Below are positions 7,811 to 18,000 of a DNA stretch of 64,000 nt, piece after piece (position 1 is the stretch's first letter; each line of letters opens with the position of its first letter). The notes beneath the pieces are model-generated. The model saw only the letters and a list, made by a program, of their open reading frames with translations, ran no database searches and had not been told where the DNA came from. The stretch covers positions 1 to 64,000 of the forward strand of contig JBFWMG010000018.1 of assembly GCA_050251715.1 (NCBI GenBank). Direction: 5' to 3'. A program made the translations under genes and the position numbers. The stretch comes from JBFWMG01 sp050251715 (GTDB lineage: Bacteria > Desulfobacterota > Desulfovibrionia > Desulfovibrionales > Desulfovibrionaceae).

Positions 7811-9898
7811 AACCTGGAGCGCGCCAAAATCCGCCAGCCTGCCCAGCCGCGACACCAGCGCCATGAGCAGGTTGAGGCGGTTGCCGCGCAGAACCGCGTC
7901 GTCGCACATGACCATGACGTTGTCAAAGAAGGCGTCCACGTGCGGCCGCAGTTCGCGCAAAAGCCCCAGCAACGCGGCGAAATCGTCCTCGGCCCACAGG
8001 GCGTCGAACCGGGGGGCCATGGCCCCCAACTCGCCTGCCAGCGCCTTTTCCGCGTCTTCCTGCAACAGCGCGGCGTCAAACGCCCCGGTCAGGGTTCCGC
8101 CCGCCTCGCCGCCCTGCTTGCGGATGATGTTGGCCGCGCGCTTGAAGGTGAGCACGGCCTGCTGGAAATCCGCCTCCTTGCGGAAGGCGGCCAGCGCCTC
8201 CACGCGGGCGCGCAAGGCCCACACGTCGGCAATGCCCGCGCCCAGCGCGGCGTCCACGATGACGGTCTCATAGCCCTGGGACATGAACAGGTTCTTCAGG
8301 CGCAGGCCCACGAACTCCTCGGCCTTGGCCAGGGCGTCCGCCGGATCGAGCTTCCACCGCTGCCCCGCATAGGCGTCCTGCGCGGCCTTGAGGAACGCCC
8401 CCAGGTCGATGCGCAGCCCCTTTTCCATGATGATACGGCTGATGCCGAGCGCGCACCGGCGCAGGGCGTAGGGGTCGTTGGCCCCGGTGGGGATCATGCC
8501 CAGGCCGAAGCAGCCGATGAGCGTGTCCGCCTTGTCGGCCATGGACACCAGCGCGCCCGCCAGGGTGGCCGGCACGGGGCTGTCCGGGCCGGTGGGCAGA
8601 TAGTGGCTGTAGATGGCGTCGGCGGTCACGCCGCTCTCGCCCTTGCGGCGGGCGTAGATGCCGCCCATGATGCCTTGCAGTTCGTCGAACTCGCCCACCA
8701 TGCCGGACACGAGGTCGGCCTTGGCCAGGCGGCCCGCCCGGGCCGCGTCATCGGCCATGGCCGGGTCCACGCGCTCGGCCAGCCAGCGGCAAAGCGCCTC
8801 CATGCGGCGGGACTTGTCGCCCACAGTGCCCAGCGCGGCCAGGAAGATGACCTTGTCCAACTCGGCCAGCCATGCGTCGAATTCACAGGCAAGGTCCGCC
8901 TTCCAGAAGAAACGGGCGTCTTCGAGCCGGGCCTTGAGCACGCGCTCCCACCCCTTGGTCACCACGCTCAGATCCTTGGGCTCCAGATTCAGCGTGCTCA
9001 CGAAATGGGGCAGCAGCGTGCCGTCCGCCCCCTCCACGCCAAAGCTCTTCTGATGGCTCTCCATGCAGGTGAGCAGCGCCTCGCGGGGCACCTCCAGATA
9101 GGAGGGGTCGAATTTGCCCAGGATGACGCGGGGATATTCCACCAGCCCGGACACCTCGTCCAGCAGGGAATCCTTCCACACCACCTTGCCGCCCGCCGCG
9201 GCGGCCAATTCGTCGGCCTGCGACGTCACGATGGCCTTGCGCGCGGCGGACGTGCCCACGACCTTGGCCTTGTCCGCCAGAACCGCGAGATAGCTGTCCG
9301 CGTGATCCACTTCGAACGGCCCGGCGCCCATGACGCGGTGGCCGCAGGTGGCGCGGCCCGACGGGGTGTCGGCAACGGTAAAAGGCACCACCTCGGCATC
9401 GAGCAGGGCCAGGAACCAGCGTACCGGACGGCCAAAGCCGAAGTCACGGCTGCCCCACCGCATCTTCTTGGGAAAATTGAGACCAGCCACAATGCGCTCG
9501 CACAGGGCGGGCAGCAGATCGATGGTCCGCGCCCCGCCCGTCTTCCTGCGCACGGCAAGGTACTCGCCCTTGTCGGTCTTCACGGTATAGGCGTCGGCCA
9601 GGTCGACCCCCTGGGTCTTGGCAAAGCCCTGGGCGGCCTTGGTGGGCTTGCCCTCGGCGTCGAACGCCACGCGCACCGGCGGGCCGGACACCTCTTCCTC
9701 GGCCTCGGGCTGCACCGCGTCCAGGCCATGGATCATGATGGCCAGGCGGCGCGGCGTGGACAGGGTGCGCACGCCGCCGCAGCCCAGCTTGGCCTCGGCC
9801 AGCGCCGCGCCGAACGCGGCGGCGAGTTCGCTCTCCAGTCCGGCCAGAAACCGCGCCGGCAGCTCCTCGGTGCCTATTTCAAGTACGAAATTGGACAT
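7808..9898 (-). CDS. glyS: Glycine--tRNA ligase beta subunit
   Basis: GlyS is the beta subunit of the bacterial alpha2beta2 glycyl-tRNA synthetase and carries tRNA recognition. At 696 aa it has family length, starting with the typical FVLEIGTEELPARF and containing a degenerate HD-like region and a C-terminal anticodon-binding (DALR-like) region. The start at 9898 follows AAGGAA; an upstream in-frame ATG is less well placed. It lies 23 nt after glyQ on the same strand, the usual pairing. Its stop codon is the first three bases of a dispersed repeat, so the extreme C-terminus (ADFGALQV) may have been set by that insertion. Confidence 0.96.
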   Translation of the reverse strand: MSNFVLEIGTEELPARFLAGLESELAAAFGAALAEAKLGCGGVRTLSTPRRLAIMIHGLDAVQPEAEEEVSGPPVRVAFDAEGKPTKAAQGFAKTQGVDLADAYTVKTDKGEYLAVRRKTGGARTIDLLPALCERIVAGLNFPKKMRWGSRDFGFGRPVRWFLALLDAEVVPFTVADTPSGRATCGHRVMGAGPFEVDHADSYLAVLADKAKVVGTSAARKAIVTSQADELAAAAGGKVVWKDSLLDEVSGLVEYPRVILGKFDPSYLEVPREALLTCMESHQKSFGVEGADGTLLPHFVSTLNLEPKDLSVVTKGWERVLKARLEDARFFWKADLACEFDAWLAELDKVIFLAALGTVGDKSRRMEALCRWLAERVDPAMADDAARAGRLAKADLVSGMVGEFDELQGIMGGIYARRKGESGVTADAIYSHYLPTGPDSPVPATLAGALVSMADKADTLIGCFGLGMIPTGANDPYALRRCALGISRIIMEKGLRIDLGAFLKAAQDAYAGQRWKLDPADALAKAEEFVGLRLKNLFMSQGYETVIVDAALGAGIADVWALRARVEALAAFRKEADFQQAVLTFKRAANIIRKQGGEAGGTLTGAFDAALLQEDAEKALAGELGAMAPRFDALWAEDDFAALLGLLRELRPHVDAFFDNVMVMCDDAVLRGNRLNLLMALVSRLGRLADFGALQV

Positions 9899-9921
9899 GT
9901 GTCGTTCCTTCATTCATCCGG

Positions 9922-10800
9922 CTAGGCGCCGGTCGTTGCAAGCATGGGATATCCCATCTCCTCGCGCTGGGCCGCGTACAGGCGCGCCACGGCGGAGGCG
10001 AGGTTGCGCACGCGATGGATGTAGCCGGTGCGCTCGGTGATGGAGATGGCCCCCCTGGCGTCCAGGAGGTTGAACGTGTGCGAACACTTCATGCAGTAGT
10101 CATACGAGGGCATGACCAGCCCGGCCTTGGCCAACCTCGCACCTTCCGCCTCATATTTATTGAATAAATCGAGAAGCATGGCCGCGTCGCTGTATTCGAA
10201 GTTGTAGGTGGACTGCTCCACCTCGTTGCGGTGGTGCACCATGCCGTAGGTCACGCGGTCGTTCCACATCAGGTCGTAGACCGACTCCTTTTCCTGCAAA
10301 TACATGCACAGCCGCTCCAGGCCGTAGGTCAGCTCCACGCTGATGGGCGCGAGGTCGATGCCGCCCACCTGCTGGAAATAGGTGAACTGGGTGACCTCCA
10401 TGCCGTTGAGCCACACCTCCCAGCCCAGCCCCCACGCGCCCAGGGTGGGCGACTCCCAGTCGTCCTCCACAAAGCGGATGTCGTGCACCGCCGGGTCCAC
10501 GCCCAGCGCGCGCAGGCTGTCCAGATACAACGCCTGCACGTTGTCCGGCGAGGGCTTGAGAATGACCTGGAACTGGTAATAATGCTGCAACCGGTTGGGA
10601 TTCTCGCCGTAGCGGCCATCGGTGGGCCGCCGCGACGGCTCCACATAGGCCACGCTCCACGGCTCGGGGCCGATGACGCGCAGGAAGGTGGCGGGGTTGA
10701 AGGTTCCCGCGCCCACTTCCAGGTCATAGGGCTGCTGGATGATGCAGCCGTTCTTGGCCCAGAACCGCTGTAAGGTCAGGATGACATCTTGAAAATTCAT
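9922..10800 (-). CDS. glyQ: Glycine--tRNA ligase alpha subunit
   Basis: GlyQ is the catalytic (class II aminoacyl-adenylate-forming) alpha subunit. The 292-aa sequence starts with the family hallmark MNFQDVILTLQRFWAKNGC. It contains QQPYDLEVGAGTFNPATFLR and RRPTDGRYGENPNR, class II motif 2-like elements strongly conserved in GlyQ. GGAGAA ten nt before the ATG at 10800 fixes the start. It follows recO by 28 nt on the same strand and precedes glyS. Confidence 0.97.
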   Translation of the reverse strand: MNFQDVILTLQRFWAKNGCIIQQPYDLEVGAGTFNPATFLRVIGPEPWSVAYVEPSRRPTDGRYGENPNRLQHYYQFQVILKPSPDNVQALYLDSLRALGVDPAVHDIRFVEDDWESPTLGAWGLGWEVWLNGMEVTQFTYFQQVGGIDLAPISVELTYGLERLCMYLQEKESVYDLMWNDRVTYGMVHHRNEVEQSTYNFEYSDAAMLLDLFNKYEAEGARLAKAGLVMPSYDYCMKCSHTFNLLDARGAISITERTGYIHRVRNLASAVARLYAAQREEMGYPMLATTGA

Positions 10801-10828
10801 GCGTTTCTCCGGATCGGCCCGGCAGGGG

Positions 10829-11611
10829 TCAGATGCGGCGGAAGCCGCCCCGGTCCCAGGCCAGGCCCATATGGTATTGGACAAAGCTGTCAACGGTGCG
10901 CGAGCACTCACGCAACACATGCGGCGAAAGGCACAGGCGCGCCCAGTCGCGGGGCGGGTTGCCGCACACGAACTCCAGCGACTTGAGCGCTTCCCCGCTC
11001 AGGGGCAGTCGCATGGCGTGGGCCGCGTCCGCGCGCACCACGCCGGGCAGGCAGTCGCCGCACACCACCCTGCCCTGCTCGACCATGAAATGGAACGCCG
11101 TGGCGGCGTCGGCCTGCGTACCGCACATCGCGCACGCGGTAAAGTCCGGAACATACCCCTGGTCAAAGGCGATACGCGCCCGGAACAGGAGCGGCAGCAC
11201 GGGCGGCGCCTCCTCGGCCTCGTCCAGCACGCCCAGGGTGTCCAGGAGCAAGTCGTAGGCGGCCTGCGCGCCTTCGGCTCCCAGCTGGACCGCCTCAAGA
11301 AACTTCAAGCAGTTGACCGCCGCGCCCAGGCGGCGGAAGTCGTGGCGCAAACGCGGAAACGACGCCACGAGGGTGCCTTCTTCCAGGCACAGGTATTCGC
11401 CGGTGCGGTTGCACTTGACCTTGAACACCACCTGATTGAGGGGATCGAGGCAGCCGCAAAAGCGCTTGCGGCTCTTGCAGCCTCCAAAGGCGAAGGCGGT
11501 CTGCACACCCCGGCTGGGCGAAAAATAGCGGACCCAGATGTCGGTTTCCCGAAAGCGACCCGTCTTGAGAATCAGCACCCTTTCCGTGAATTCGGCACAC
11601 GCCTCGGCCAT
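10829..11611 (-). CDS. recO: DNA repair protein RecO
   Basis: RecO works with RecF and RecR to load RecA onto single-stranded gaps. The 260-aa protein has the N-terminal OB-fold region (VLILKTGRFRETDIWVRYFS) and a central helical part. A zinc-binding pair, CAMC near residue 160 and CGDC near residue 185, is typical of many RecO proteins though absent in E. coli. It sits between the RodZ-like gene and glyQ on the same strand, suggesting co-transcription with glyQS. Confidence 0.93.
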   Translation of the reverse strand: MAEACAEFTERVLILKTGRFRETDIWVRYFSPSRGVQTAFAFGGCKSRKRFCGCLDPLNQVVFKVKCNRTGEYLCLEEGTLVASFPRLRHDFRRLGAAVNCLKFLEAVQLGAEGAQAAYDLLLDTLGVLDEAEEAPPVLPLLFRARIAFDQGYVPDFTACAMCGTQADAATAFHFMVEQGRVVCGDCLPGVVRADAAHAMRLPLSGEALKSLEFVCGNPPRDWARLCLSPHVLRECSRTVDSFVQYHMGLAWDRGGFRRI

Positions 11612-11665
11612 CGCGCCACTGTCCTTTGCTTGCTGTTCCAGAGACGCCCCGCCCCTGGACGCGGA

Positions 11666-12703
11666 TCAGGGGAACTGCAAGGTCAGCACCTGGCTCGGCG
11701 GCGTCTCGAACGGATAGTCCTTGCCGTCGAAACGCACCGTCACGGCGCTGGCGTTGCCGAATTTGACCGACAGCGCCTCATTGAACCGCAAGGTGACCGT
11801 CCGGCCTTCGCGCAGGATGAAATCCTTGGGCTTGCCGTCAATGCTCGCGCCCACCCAGCATTCGCCACGGGCCACAATCTCAAGGCTGTGCGTGAACACC
11901 GCGTTGTCGGCCTGATCGGCGGCGTCCTGCCGCGTGGTGGACGCGGTCGTGGCTTTCGCCTGTCCCGCCTGTCCCGCAGCCGCCGCGTGATCGGCCTGTG
12001 GCGCGCCTGGCGCCACAAGGGCTGGATCGGGAACAGTGGCCATGGGCTCGGCGGCCGGAACGCCCTGCTCCGGCGCCTGGGAGGCCGTGCCCACCTGCCC
12101 GGGAACGCCGTCGGCGGCGGCCGTGGTGTCCGGCACCGCGGCGGCGGCCATGTCGCTTCCAGCCCCGTCGGGGGAGGAAACGGACGCGTCGGCCGCCGGT
12201 GCTTCAAGGGGCGCGGGTTGGATGTCCGGAGCGGGTTCCTTGGGCGCGTCGTCGCGCTTCACCACGCCGGGCTTGAGAAACTTGGCCAGGGGCACGTTGC
12301 TGCGGAACAGCGCGATACCGCCCCACACAAGGCCACCGAAAACGACACACAGGATAAGCAGCACAAGCCAGGCCCGCCGCCTGCCCGAACGGATGGGAAC
12401 GGGCCGGGGCACGGTCACGCTGGCCTCGGGCGGCGCCTGCGGCGAAAGTTCCTCCTCAACGCCGCCGCCGTAATGGCCGTCGATCATCCGGCGCAGGTCT
12501 TCGACGGGCACCCCGTACAACGCGGACAGCGCCTTGATGAATCCCCGCACGTAGACCTCATGGGGAAGCCCCGCGGGATCACCGGCTTCCAACGACTCCA
12601 GGTTGCGCCTGCTGATCCTGGTCTTGCGCATCACCTCGTCGACGGAAAGCCCTTTGCGCTCGCGCTCCGTGCGCAGAATCTCTCCGGCTTCCTTGAGCGA
12701 CAT
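11666..12703 (-). CDS. RodZ-like membrane protein with N-terminal helix-turn-helix
   Basis: A 345-aa bitopic protein. Residues 1-70 are an Xre-type helix-turn-helix of the RodZ kind (SLKEAGEILRTERERKGLSVDEVMRKT is its core). A basic stretch and one membrane helix follow near residues 112-135. A low-complexity Pro/Ala-rich periplasmic linker comes next, and a C-terminal DUF4115-type beta domain closes the protein. RodZ links MreB to the cell-wall elongation machinery, and this architecture supports a similar role by homology. GGGAGA fixes the start at 12703. It lies between a SurA-like chaperone and recO. Confidence 0.85.
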   Translation of the reverse strand: MSLKEAGEILRTERERKGLSVDEVMRKTRISRRNLESLEAGDPAGLPHEVYVRGFIKALSALYGVPVEDLRRMIDGHYGGGVEEELSPQAPPEASVTVPRPVPIRSGRRRAWLVLLILCVVFGGLVWGGIALFRSNVPLAKFLKPGVVKRDDAPKEPAPDIQPAPLEAPAADASVSSPDGAGSDMAAAAVPDTTAAADGVPGQVGTASQAPEQGVPAAEPMATVPDPALVAPGAPQADHAAAAGQAGQAKATTASTTRQDAADQADNAVFTHSLEIVARGECWVGASIDGKPKDFILREGRTVTLRFNEALSVKFGNASAVTVRFDGKDYPFETPPSQVLTLQFP

Positions 12704-12751
12704 GCTGTATCTCCCTTGTTCATTCACACGACAATGCGGACGCGGATCCGG

Positions 12752-13720
12752 CTAGAGACGGATATCGATGACCGCCTTGCTGCGCAGTTGCTCCATGTAT
12801 TCGAGGAACCGTTCTTCCAGCTTGGGCTGTTCCAGCTTGGCCAGGATGGCGTCCCGGATCTGGTCCAGCGGCTGGGCGTCGCCCCGCTGCGCCTCGCGCA
12901 CGTACAGAATGGCCTTGTGCCCTTCCAGGTCGAAGACGTTGCTGACCTGGCCGACGCCGACACTCTCCAGGGCGCTTTTCCAGGCCGGAGCCAGATCGTT
13001 CCAGTTCAGGGTGCCCAAATCGCCCCCTTCCAGCGCGCCCGGCCCCACGGAATATTCGCGGGCCGCCGCCTCAAAGGACATGCCGCCGCCCTTCACCCTG
13101 GACAGCACGGTTTCCGGCTGCACGTCCGGGGGCAGAACAATGAGATTGAGCGCCATGGTGCGCTCGCTCATGTAGTCCTGCTTGTGCTCATTGTAGTATT
13201 TTTCAATCTCTTCCTGTGATACCACAACCTTGCGGCGGACCTGATACGCCACCAAGCGCTGGCGGATAAATTCACTGCGGATCTGGTCTTCATATTCCTT
13301 GCGGGTCATGCGTTCCGCATGCAAATGCTCTACAAAACTCTCTTCCGTCATGCCGTTGGCGCTCTTGAAATCCTTGATCTGCTTCTCAATTTCCGTGTCC
13401 GATACGGAAACATTCAGCTTCTCGGCCTCCTGACGCAGCAGGATGCGATCGACATACCGGTCGAGGAAATTCTTTTTAAGCGTGTACAGATCTTTTTCAT
13501 TATTGGGGACAACGCCTTGGCGCTCCAGTCGTTCCAGGACCGGCTTGACGCCCTGGTTGACGTCATAGAGCGTGACGACTTCGCCGTTCACCACGGCAAC
13601 GATACGGTCGATGACTTCGGCCCGGGCAAACCCCGCCGCCGCACACAAGAAACAAAAAGCCATGACCAATGGACGGGATATATACAACAACGGTAATCCT
13701 CCGGCGATACGGTCTGCCAT
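12752..13720 (-). CDS. SurA-like periplasmic chaperone / parvulin
   Basis: A 322-aa exported protein of the SurA family, which escorts outer-membrane proteins. A signal peptide (residues 1-34, ending AGFARA) precedes a SurA N-domain starting EVIDRIVAVVNGEVVTLYDV. One parvulin (PpiC) domain covers roughly residues 185-285 (FEAAAREYSVGPGALEGGDLG is its signature). E. coli SurA has two parvulin domains, so this is the shorter form. The start is uncertain: an in-frame ATG 19 codons further in would still leave a short signal peptide. It follows a second parvulin-like gene on the same strand. Confidence 0.88.
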   Translation of the reverse strand: MADRIAGGLPLLYISRPLVMAFCFLCAAAGFARAEVIDRIVAVVNGEVVTLYDVNQGVKPVLERLERQGVVPNNEKDLYTLKKNFLDRYVDRILLRQEAEKLNVSVSDTEIEKQIKDFKSANGMTEESFVEHLHAERMTRKEYEDQIRSEFIRQRLVAYQVRRKVVVSQEEIEKYYNEHKQDYMSERTMALNLIVLPPDVQPETVLSRVKGGGMSFEAAAREYSVGPGALEGGDLGTLNWNDLAPAWKSALESVGVGQVSNVFDLEGHKAILYVREAQRGDAQPLDQIRDAILAKLEQPKLEERFLEYMEQLRSKAVIDIRL

Positions 13721-13882
13721 GGGGTTGTATCACGCAATCGGATATCCACGATATCCTGTGCCGCACGCACTCGCCACAGCAGACGATTTGTAGCCCCTTT
13801 CCCGGCAAGATGCAAGAAAGGCCGGGATGATGCGCCCGAACGAACGCCCCCCCGCCACGTCATCGAACCAGAAAAAAAACAG

Positions 13883-15013
13883 TTACCTTTCCGGCGCGGG
13901 CGGCACACCCTTTTCCGGCGTGTCGGACTCGTCATCCTTGGGCACGCCCTGCACCGGCACCATGTCCGTGTCCGGCGCAACGGCGGCATCCGGCGCGACC
14001 GCGGGTTCCGAGTCGGCCGAGCTGTCCCGGTTCTCGTCCAGGGAGGGCGGCAACGGCTCCGTCGAACCGGTCGAGCCCTCCCCCTCGTCGTTCTTGCCGG
14101 GAATGAGGTGCGTGCTGACCTGGATCTGCGAGCTTGCCGCCGCGCCTTCATACCATGCATTGAAGGCGTCGCGCATCTTGCGCTCCAACAGCACCTTTTC
14201 CACAAAGGGGTACGCCTGCGAGGGATCCAGCACCTTGGCGGGAATGCGTTCAAGCAGAATGAGCAACTCCGCACCCTCGGCACTCACCGTGCCCGGCCCG
14301 GCCTGGCGGGGCGCGAGGGTATCCAGGATCTTGCGCCAATCGTCGGGCAGGCGGTCCGTGCGCACCTTCTGCTCGTGCACGCGCACCCCTTCGGGCAGCG
14401 CGGCGAGCACATCGGCCTGCGGCTGGTCGGCGGGCGCGCCGAGGATGATCGCGGCGGCGCGTTCCAGAGCGCCCTTGTCAGGCCCGGCCAGCTGGATGAA
14501 CAACACGCGCTCAGGCAGCGTATAGGTCTGCTTGGCGAGGTATTCTTCCGCTTCCTTATAGCTGATCTTGATCTGGGGCCGGATGACCTCGCGCATGAAC
14601 TTGTCCTGCGCCAGCTGCGCCCGCAGCTGCTCGCGCCACACGTCGATGTCGATGTATCCTTCCACCAGGGTCTGCTCAAAGGTGTCGTCGGGATAGTCGG
14701 CGCGGATTTCGTCCTCGGCGGCCTTGAGCTCCTCGTCGGTCACGGACAGGCCGAGCCGCTCAAGCTCCTGTTCGACCAGGGCGTGGACAATGAGATCGCT
14801 GAGCGCCTTGCCGTAATCCTTTTTCAGCGTGCCCACGGACGAGGGCGCGCTGCCGGTCCAGCCGGGCTGCTGCTGGTCATAGCGCGCCTTGAGCTGCTTG
14901 AGCATGATGGGCCGGCCGTTCACACGGGCCACAACGCCTTGTTCCTCGGCATCGTTGGCGCACCCGCAGGCCAGAAAAACAACCGCGCATGCCATTATCA
15001 GGAGTTTCTTCAT
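13883..15013 (-). CDS. PpiC-type peptidyl-prolyl isomerase lipoprotein
   Basis: A 376-aa predicted lipoprotein (MKKLLIMACAVVFLACGC gives two possible lipobox cysteines). It has a SurA_N-like region (VVARVNGRPIMLKQLKARY) and a parvulin-like segment near residues 180-270. The last 60 residues are acidic and rich in Pro/Ala/Ser/Asp and look disordered. A role in folding of exported proteins is inferred. Its ATG overlaps the mfd stop by four bases (ATGA), so it is coupled to mfd. The nearest ribosome-binding site, GGAGG, is about 13 nt away, a loose fit that the coupling may offset. Confidence 0.85.
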   Translation of the reverse strand: MKKLLIMACAVVFLACGCANDAEEQGVVARVNGRPIMLKQLKARYDQQQPGWTGSAPSSVGTLKKDYGKALSDLIVHALVEQELERLGLSVTDEELKAAEDEIRADYPDDTFEQTLVEGYIDIDVWREQLRAQLAQDKFMREVIRPQIKISYKEAEEYLAKQTYTLPERVLFIQLAGPDKGALERAAAIILGAPADQPQADVLAALPEGVRVHEQKVRTDRLPDDWRKILDTLAPRQAGPGTVSAEGAELLILLERIPAKVLDPSQAYPFVEKVLLERKMRDAFNAWYEGAAASSQIQVSTHLIPGKNDEGEGSTGSTEPLPPSLDENRDSSADSEPAVAPDAAVAPDTDMVPVQGVPKDDESDTPEKGVPPAPER

Positions 15014-18000
15014 GAAGAACGCGTTTCCTCCGCGTGTTTCCCGGCAGGGGATTCGGACAGGGCGGCCAGCGCATTGCCGGCGTCGATCAGCCGTTGTTCC
15101 AGCGGCACGGCCTCGTCGAGCCGCAATTCCAACAGGGCCGGGGGCAGCAGCCGGGCTCGGCCCGGCCTGGCCGCGACCCACTGCACAAGCTGCCCGGCGT
15201 TGACTTTGCTGGTCTTTTCCGCCCAGGTCAACCGGATTCTTCCCGGATGCAATTCCGCCTTGACCACCTGCAAATCACCCAGAATATCCTTGAACGCCAG
15301 CACCGCGATGAAGTGATGCAACGCCTGCGGCGGCGGGCCAAAACGGTCGCGGATTTCCGCCAGCAGGTCGTCGCGCGTCTCCCGGTCGTGGGCCGAAGAC
15401 AACGCCTTGTAATATTTGAGACGCTCCTTGGCGTCGGCCATGTAATCCTCTGGAATGTGCGCCGGGAAGCCGATGGCGCATTCCGGGTCCGTGACCTCGC
15501 TGCTCGGCTCGCCCTTCAGGCGGCTCACCTCGTCCTCCAGCATCTCCAAAAAGAGGTCGAGGCCCACCTTGGCGATGTGGCCGGACTGGGTCTCACCCAG
15601 GATGTTGCCCGCCCCGCGCAGCCGCAGATCCTCCATGGCCACCTGGAAGCCCGCGCCCAGGTAGTCCATGTCCAGCACCACCTGCAGCCGCTTGCGCGCC
15701 ATCTCCGGGATGGCGGACACGTCGTTGACCACGAAGTAGGCGTAGGCCTGCCGCTCGCTGCGCCCCACCCTGCCCCGTATCTGATAGAGCTGGCCCAGGC
15801 CGAACATGTGGGCCTGGTCCACGATGAGCGTATTGGCGCGCGGAAAGTCGAGCCCCGACTCCACGATGGAGGTGCACACCAGCACGTCCAGCTCGCCATG
15901 CCAGAAGGCGTGCATGGTCTCCTCCAGGGCGCGCTCGGCCATCTGGCCGTGGGCCATGCCCACGCGCGCGCCCGGCGCCAGCTCCTCCACGAAGCGGCGC
16001 ACCTGGTCGAGCCCCTGCACCCGGTTGTACACCCAGAACACCTGGCCCTGGCGCTCGATCTCGCGCGCAAGCACCGTGCGCAGCAGGCCCGCGTCGCGCT
16101 CGATGAGCGCGGTGTCCACGGCCTTGCGCTCCAGGGGCGGGGTTTCGATGACCGACAGGTCGCGCACGCCGGACAACGACAGCTGCAAGGTGCGCGGAAT
16201 GGGCGTGGCCGTGAGCGTCAGCGCATCCACGTTGCGCCGCATCTCCTTGAGCCGCTCCTTGTGGCGCACGCCGAAACGCTGCTCCTCGTCCAGGATGAGC
16301 AGCCCCAGATTGGGCAGCTTCACGTCCTTGGACAACAGACGGTGGGTGCCGATGAGGATGTCCACCTGCCCGCGCGCCGCCGCGTCGAGCACGGTCTTCT
16401 GCTTGGCCTTGGGCACAAAGCGGCTGAGCATGGCCACGTTGATGGGAAAGCCGTGGAACCGGCTGCGGAAATTCTGGTAATGCTGCTCGGCCAGCACCGT
16501 GGTGGGGCACAGAAGCGCCACCTGCCTGCCCTCCACCGTGGCGCGGAACGCGGCGCGCATGGCCACCTCGGTCTTGCCAAAGCCCACGTCGCCGCACACC
16601 AGGCGGTCCATGGGTTCGGGCCGCTCCATGTCCATGAACACCTGCTGGATGGCGCGCGCCTGGTCCGGGGTTTCCTCAAAGCCGAAGGACGCCTCGAATT
16701 CGCGGTACAACTCGCCGGGATCGCCATAGCCGTAGCCCTTGGCGATGCGGCGGTAGGCGTACATCTCCACCAGGTCGCGGGCGATCTGCTCGATGGCCTT
16801 GCGCGCCTTGGAGCAGCTGCGCGCCCAGCCCACGCCGCCCAGGCGGTCCAGGGCGGGCTCCTCGCCCTCGGGCCCGGCGTAGCGCTGCACCAGGCCCAGC
16901 CGGTCCACGGGCAGGTACAGCTTGTCCTGGCCGGTATAGTGCAGCAGCAGATAGTCGTTGCCCACGCCGCCCAGGTCCATGCGCTCCAGGCCCACGAACC
17001 GGCCCAGGCCGTAGTCGCGGTGCACCAGCAGCATACCCGGCTCCAGGTCGTCGAAGCGCTTGAGCCCCGTGAAATCGCGCGGGGGCGGCGCCTTGCGCAC
17101 GGCGCCCTTGGGCTGGATGATGTCCTCGCCCAGAATGAGCGTGGCGGCCCACGCCAGTTCGTGCCCGCCCCGCACCGGGGACACCAGGGCGAACAGCCCG
17201 GCGTTTTCAGGGGCGTATTCGGTCCAGGGACGTATGCCCTCCTGCTCCGCCAACTCCATGAACTTGCGGCGCGAACGGGCGGAATGGAAGGCGAGCAGGG
17301 TCTGGCGGTGGGAGGTCTGCCACGCCTTGAGCGCGGTGACCAGGCAGTGCCAGGGCCGCTCCTTGCGCTCCTGCGCGTCCACCTCCCGGAACAGGTCGTC
17401 ATGCGAGGCGATGCGCCGTTCCGGCAGTTCGATCCCGGTGCGCGCCACGCCCATGACCAGTTCTTCGAACAGGACGTGGGGCGCGTCCTCGAACACGGCA
17501 TGGGCCGCGTCGTGGCTGCGCACGGCATGGCGCGTCAGGGGCGGCAGCCTGTTCATGTCCGGTTCGCCCGCCTCGTGCAGCGCGGCGCACCAGGCCCAGT
17601 ATTCCTCGGTCAGCGCGGTGCGCAGCGCCTCGGGCGAGGACAGGAAATAGACCGCGTCACGCGGGAGCCACTGTTCCATGCGCGACGGGGCGGCATAGTA
17701 CAGGCCCGGCGGGATGCGCACGTCGCCCCGCTCCAGCCTGCGGCGGAATTCATAGGCCTCGTTGTCCGAAAGCTCCCCATCCTTTTCCATGCGCGCCCAG
17801 GCGGCCAGGGCGGTGTCGGCAAAGGCGGGGCTGGTGATGAGCGGCGAGACCGGCAGCAGGATGACTTCCTGCAGGGAGCCTTTGGAGCGTTGGGACACCG
17901 GGTCGAAGAGCCGGATTTCCTCCACGGTGTCGCCAAAGAACTCGACGCGCAGCGGCACCTCGTAGCCTGGGGTGAAGATGTCGAGGATGTCGCCGCGCAT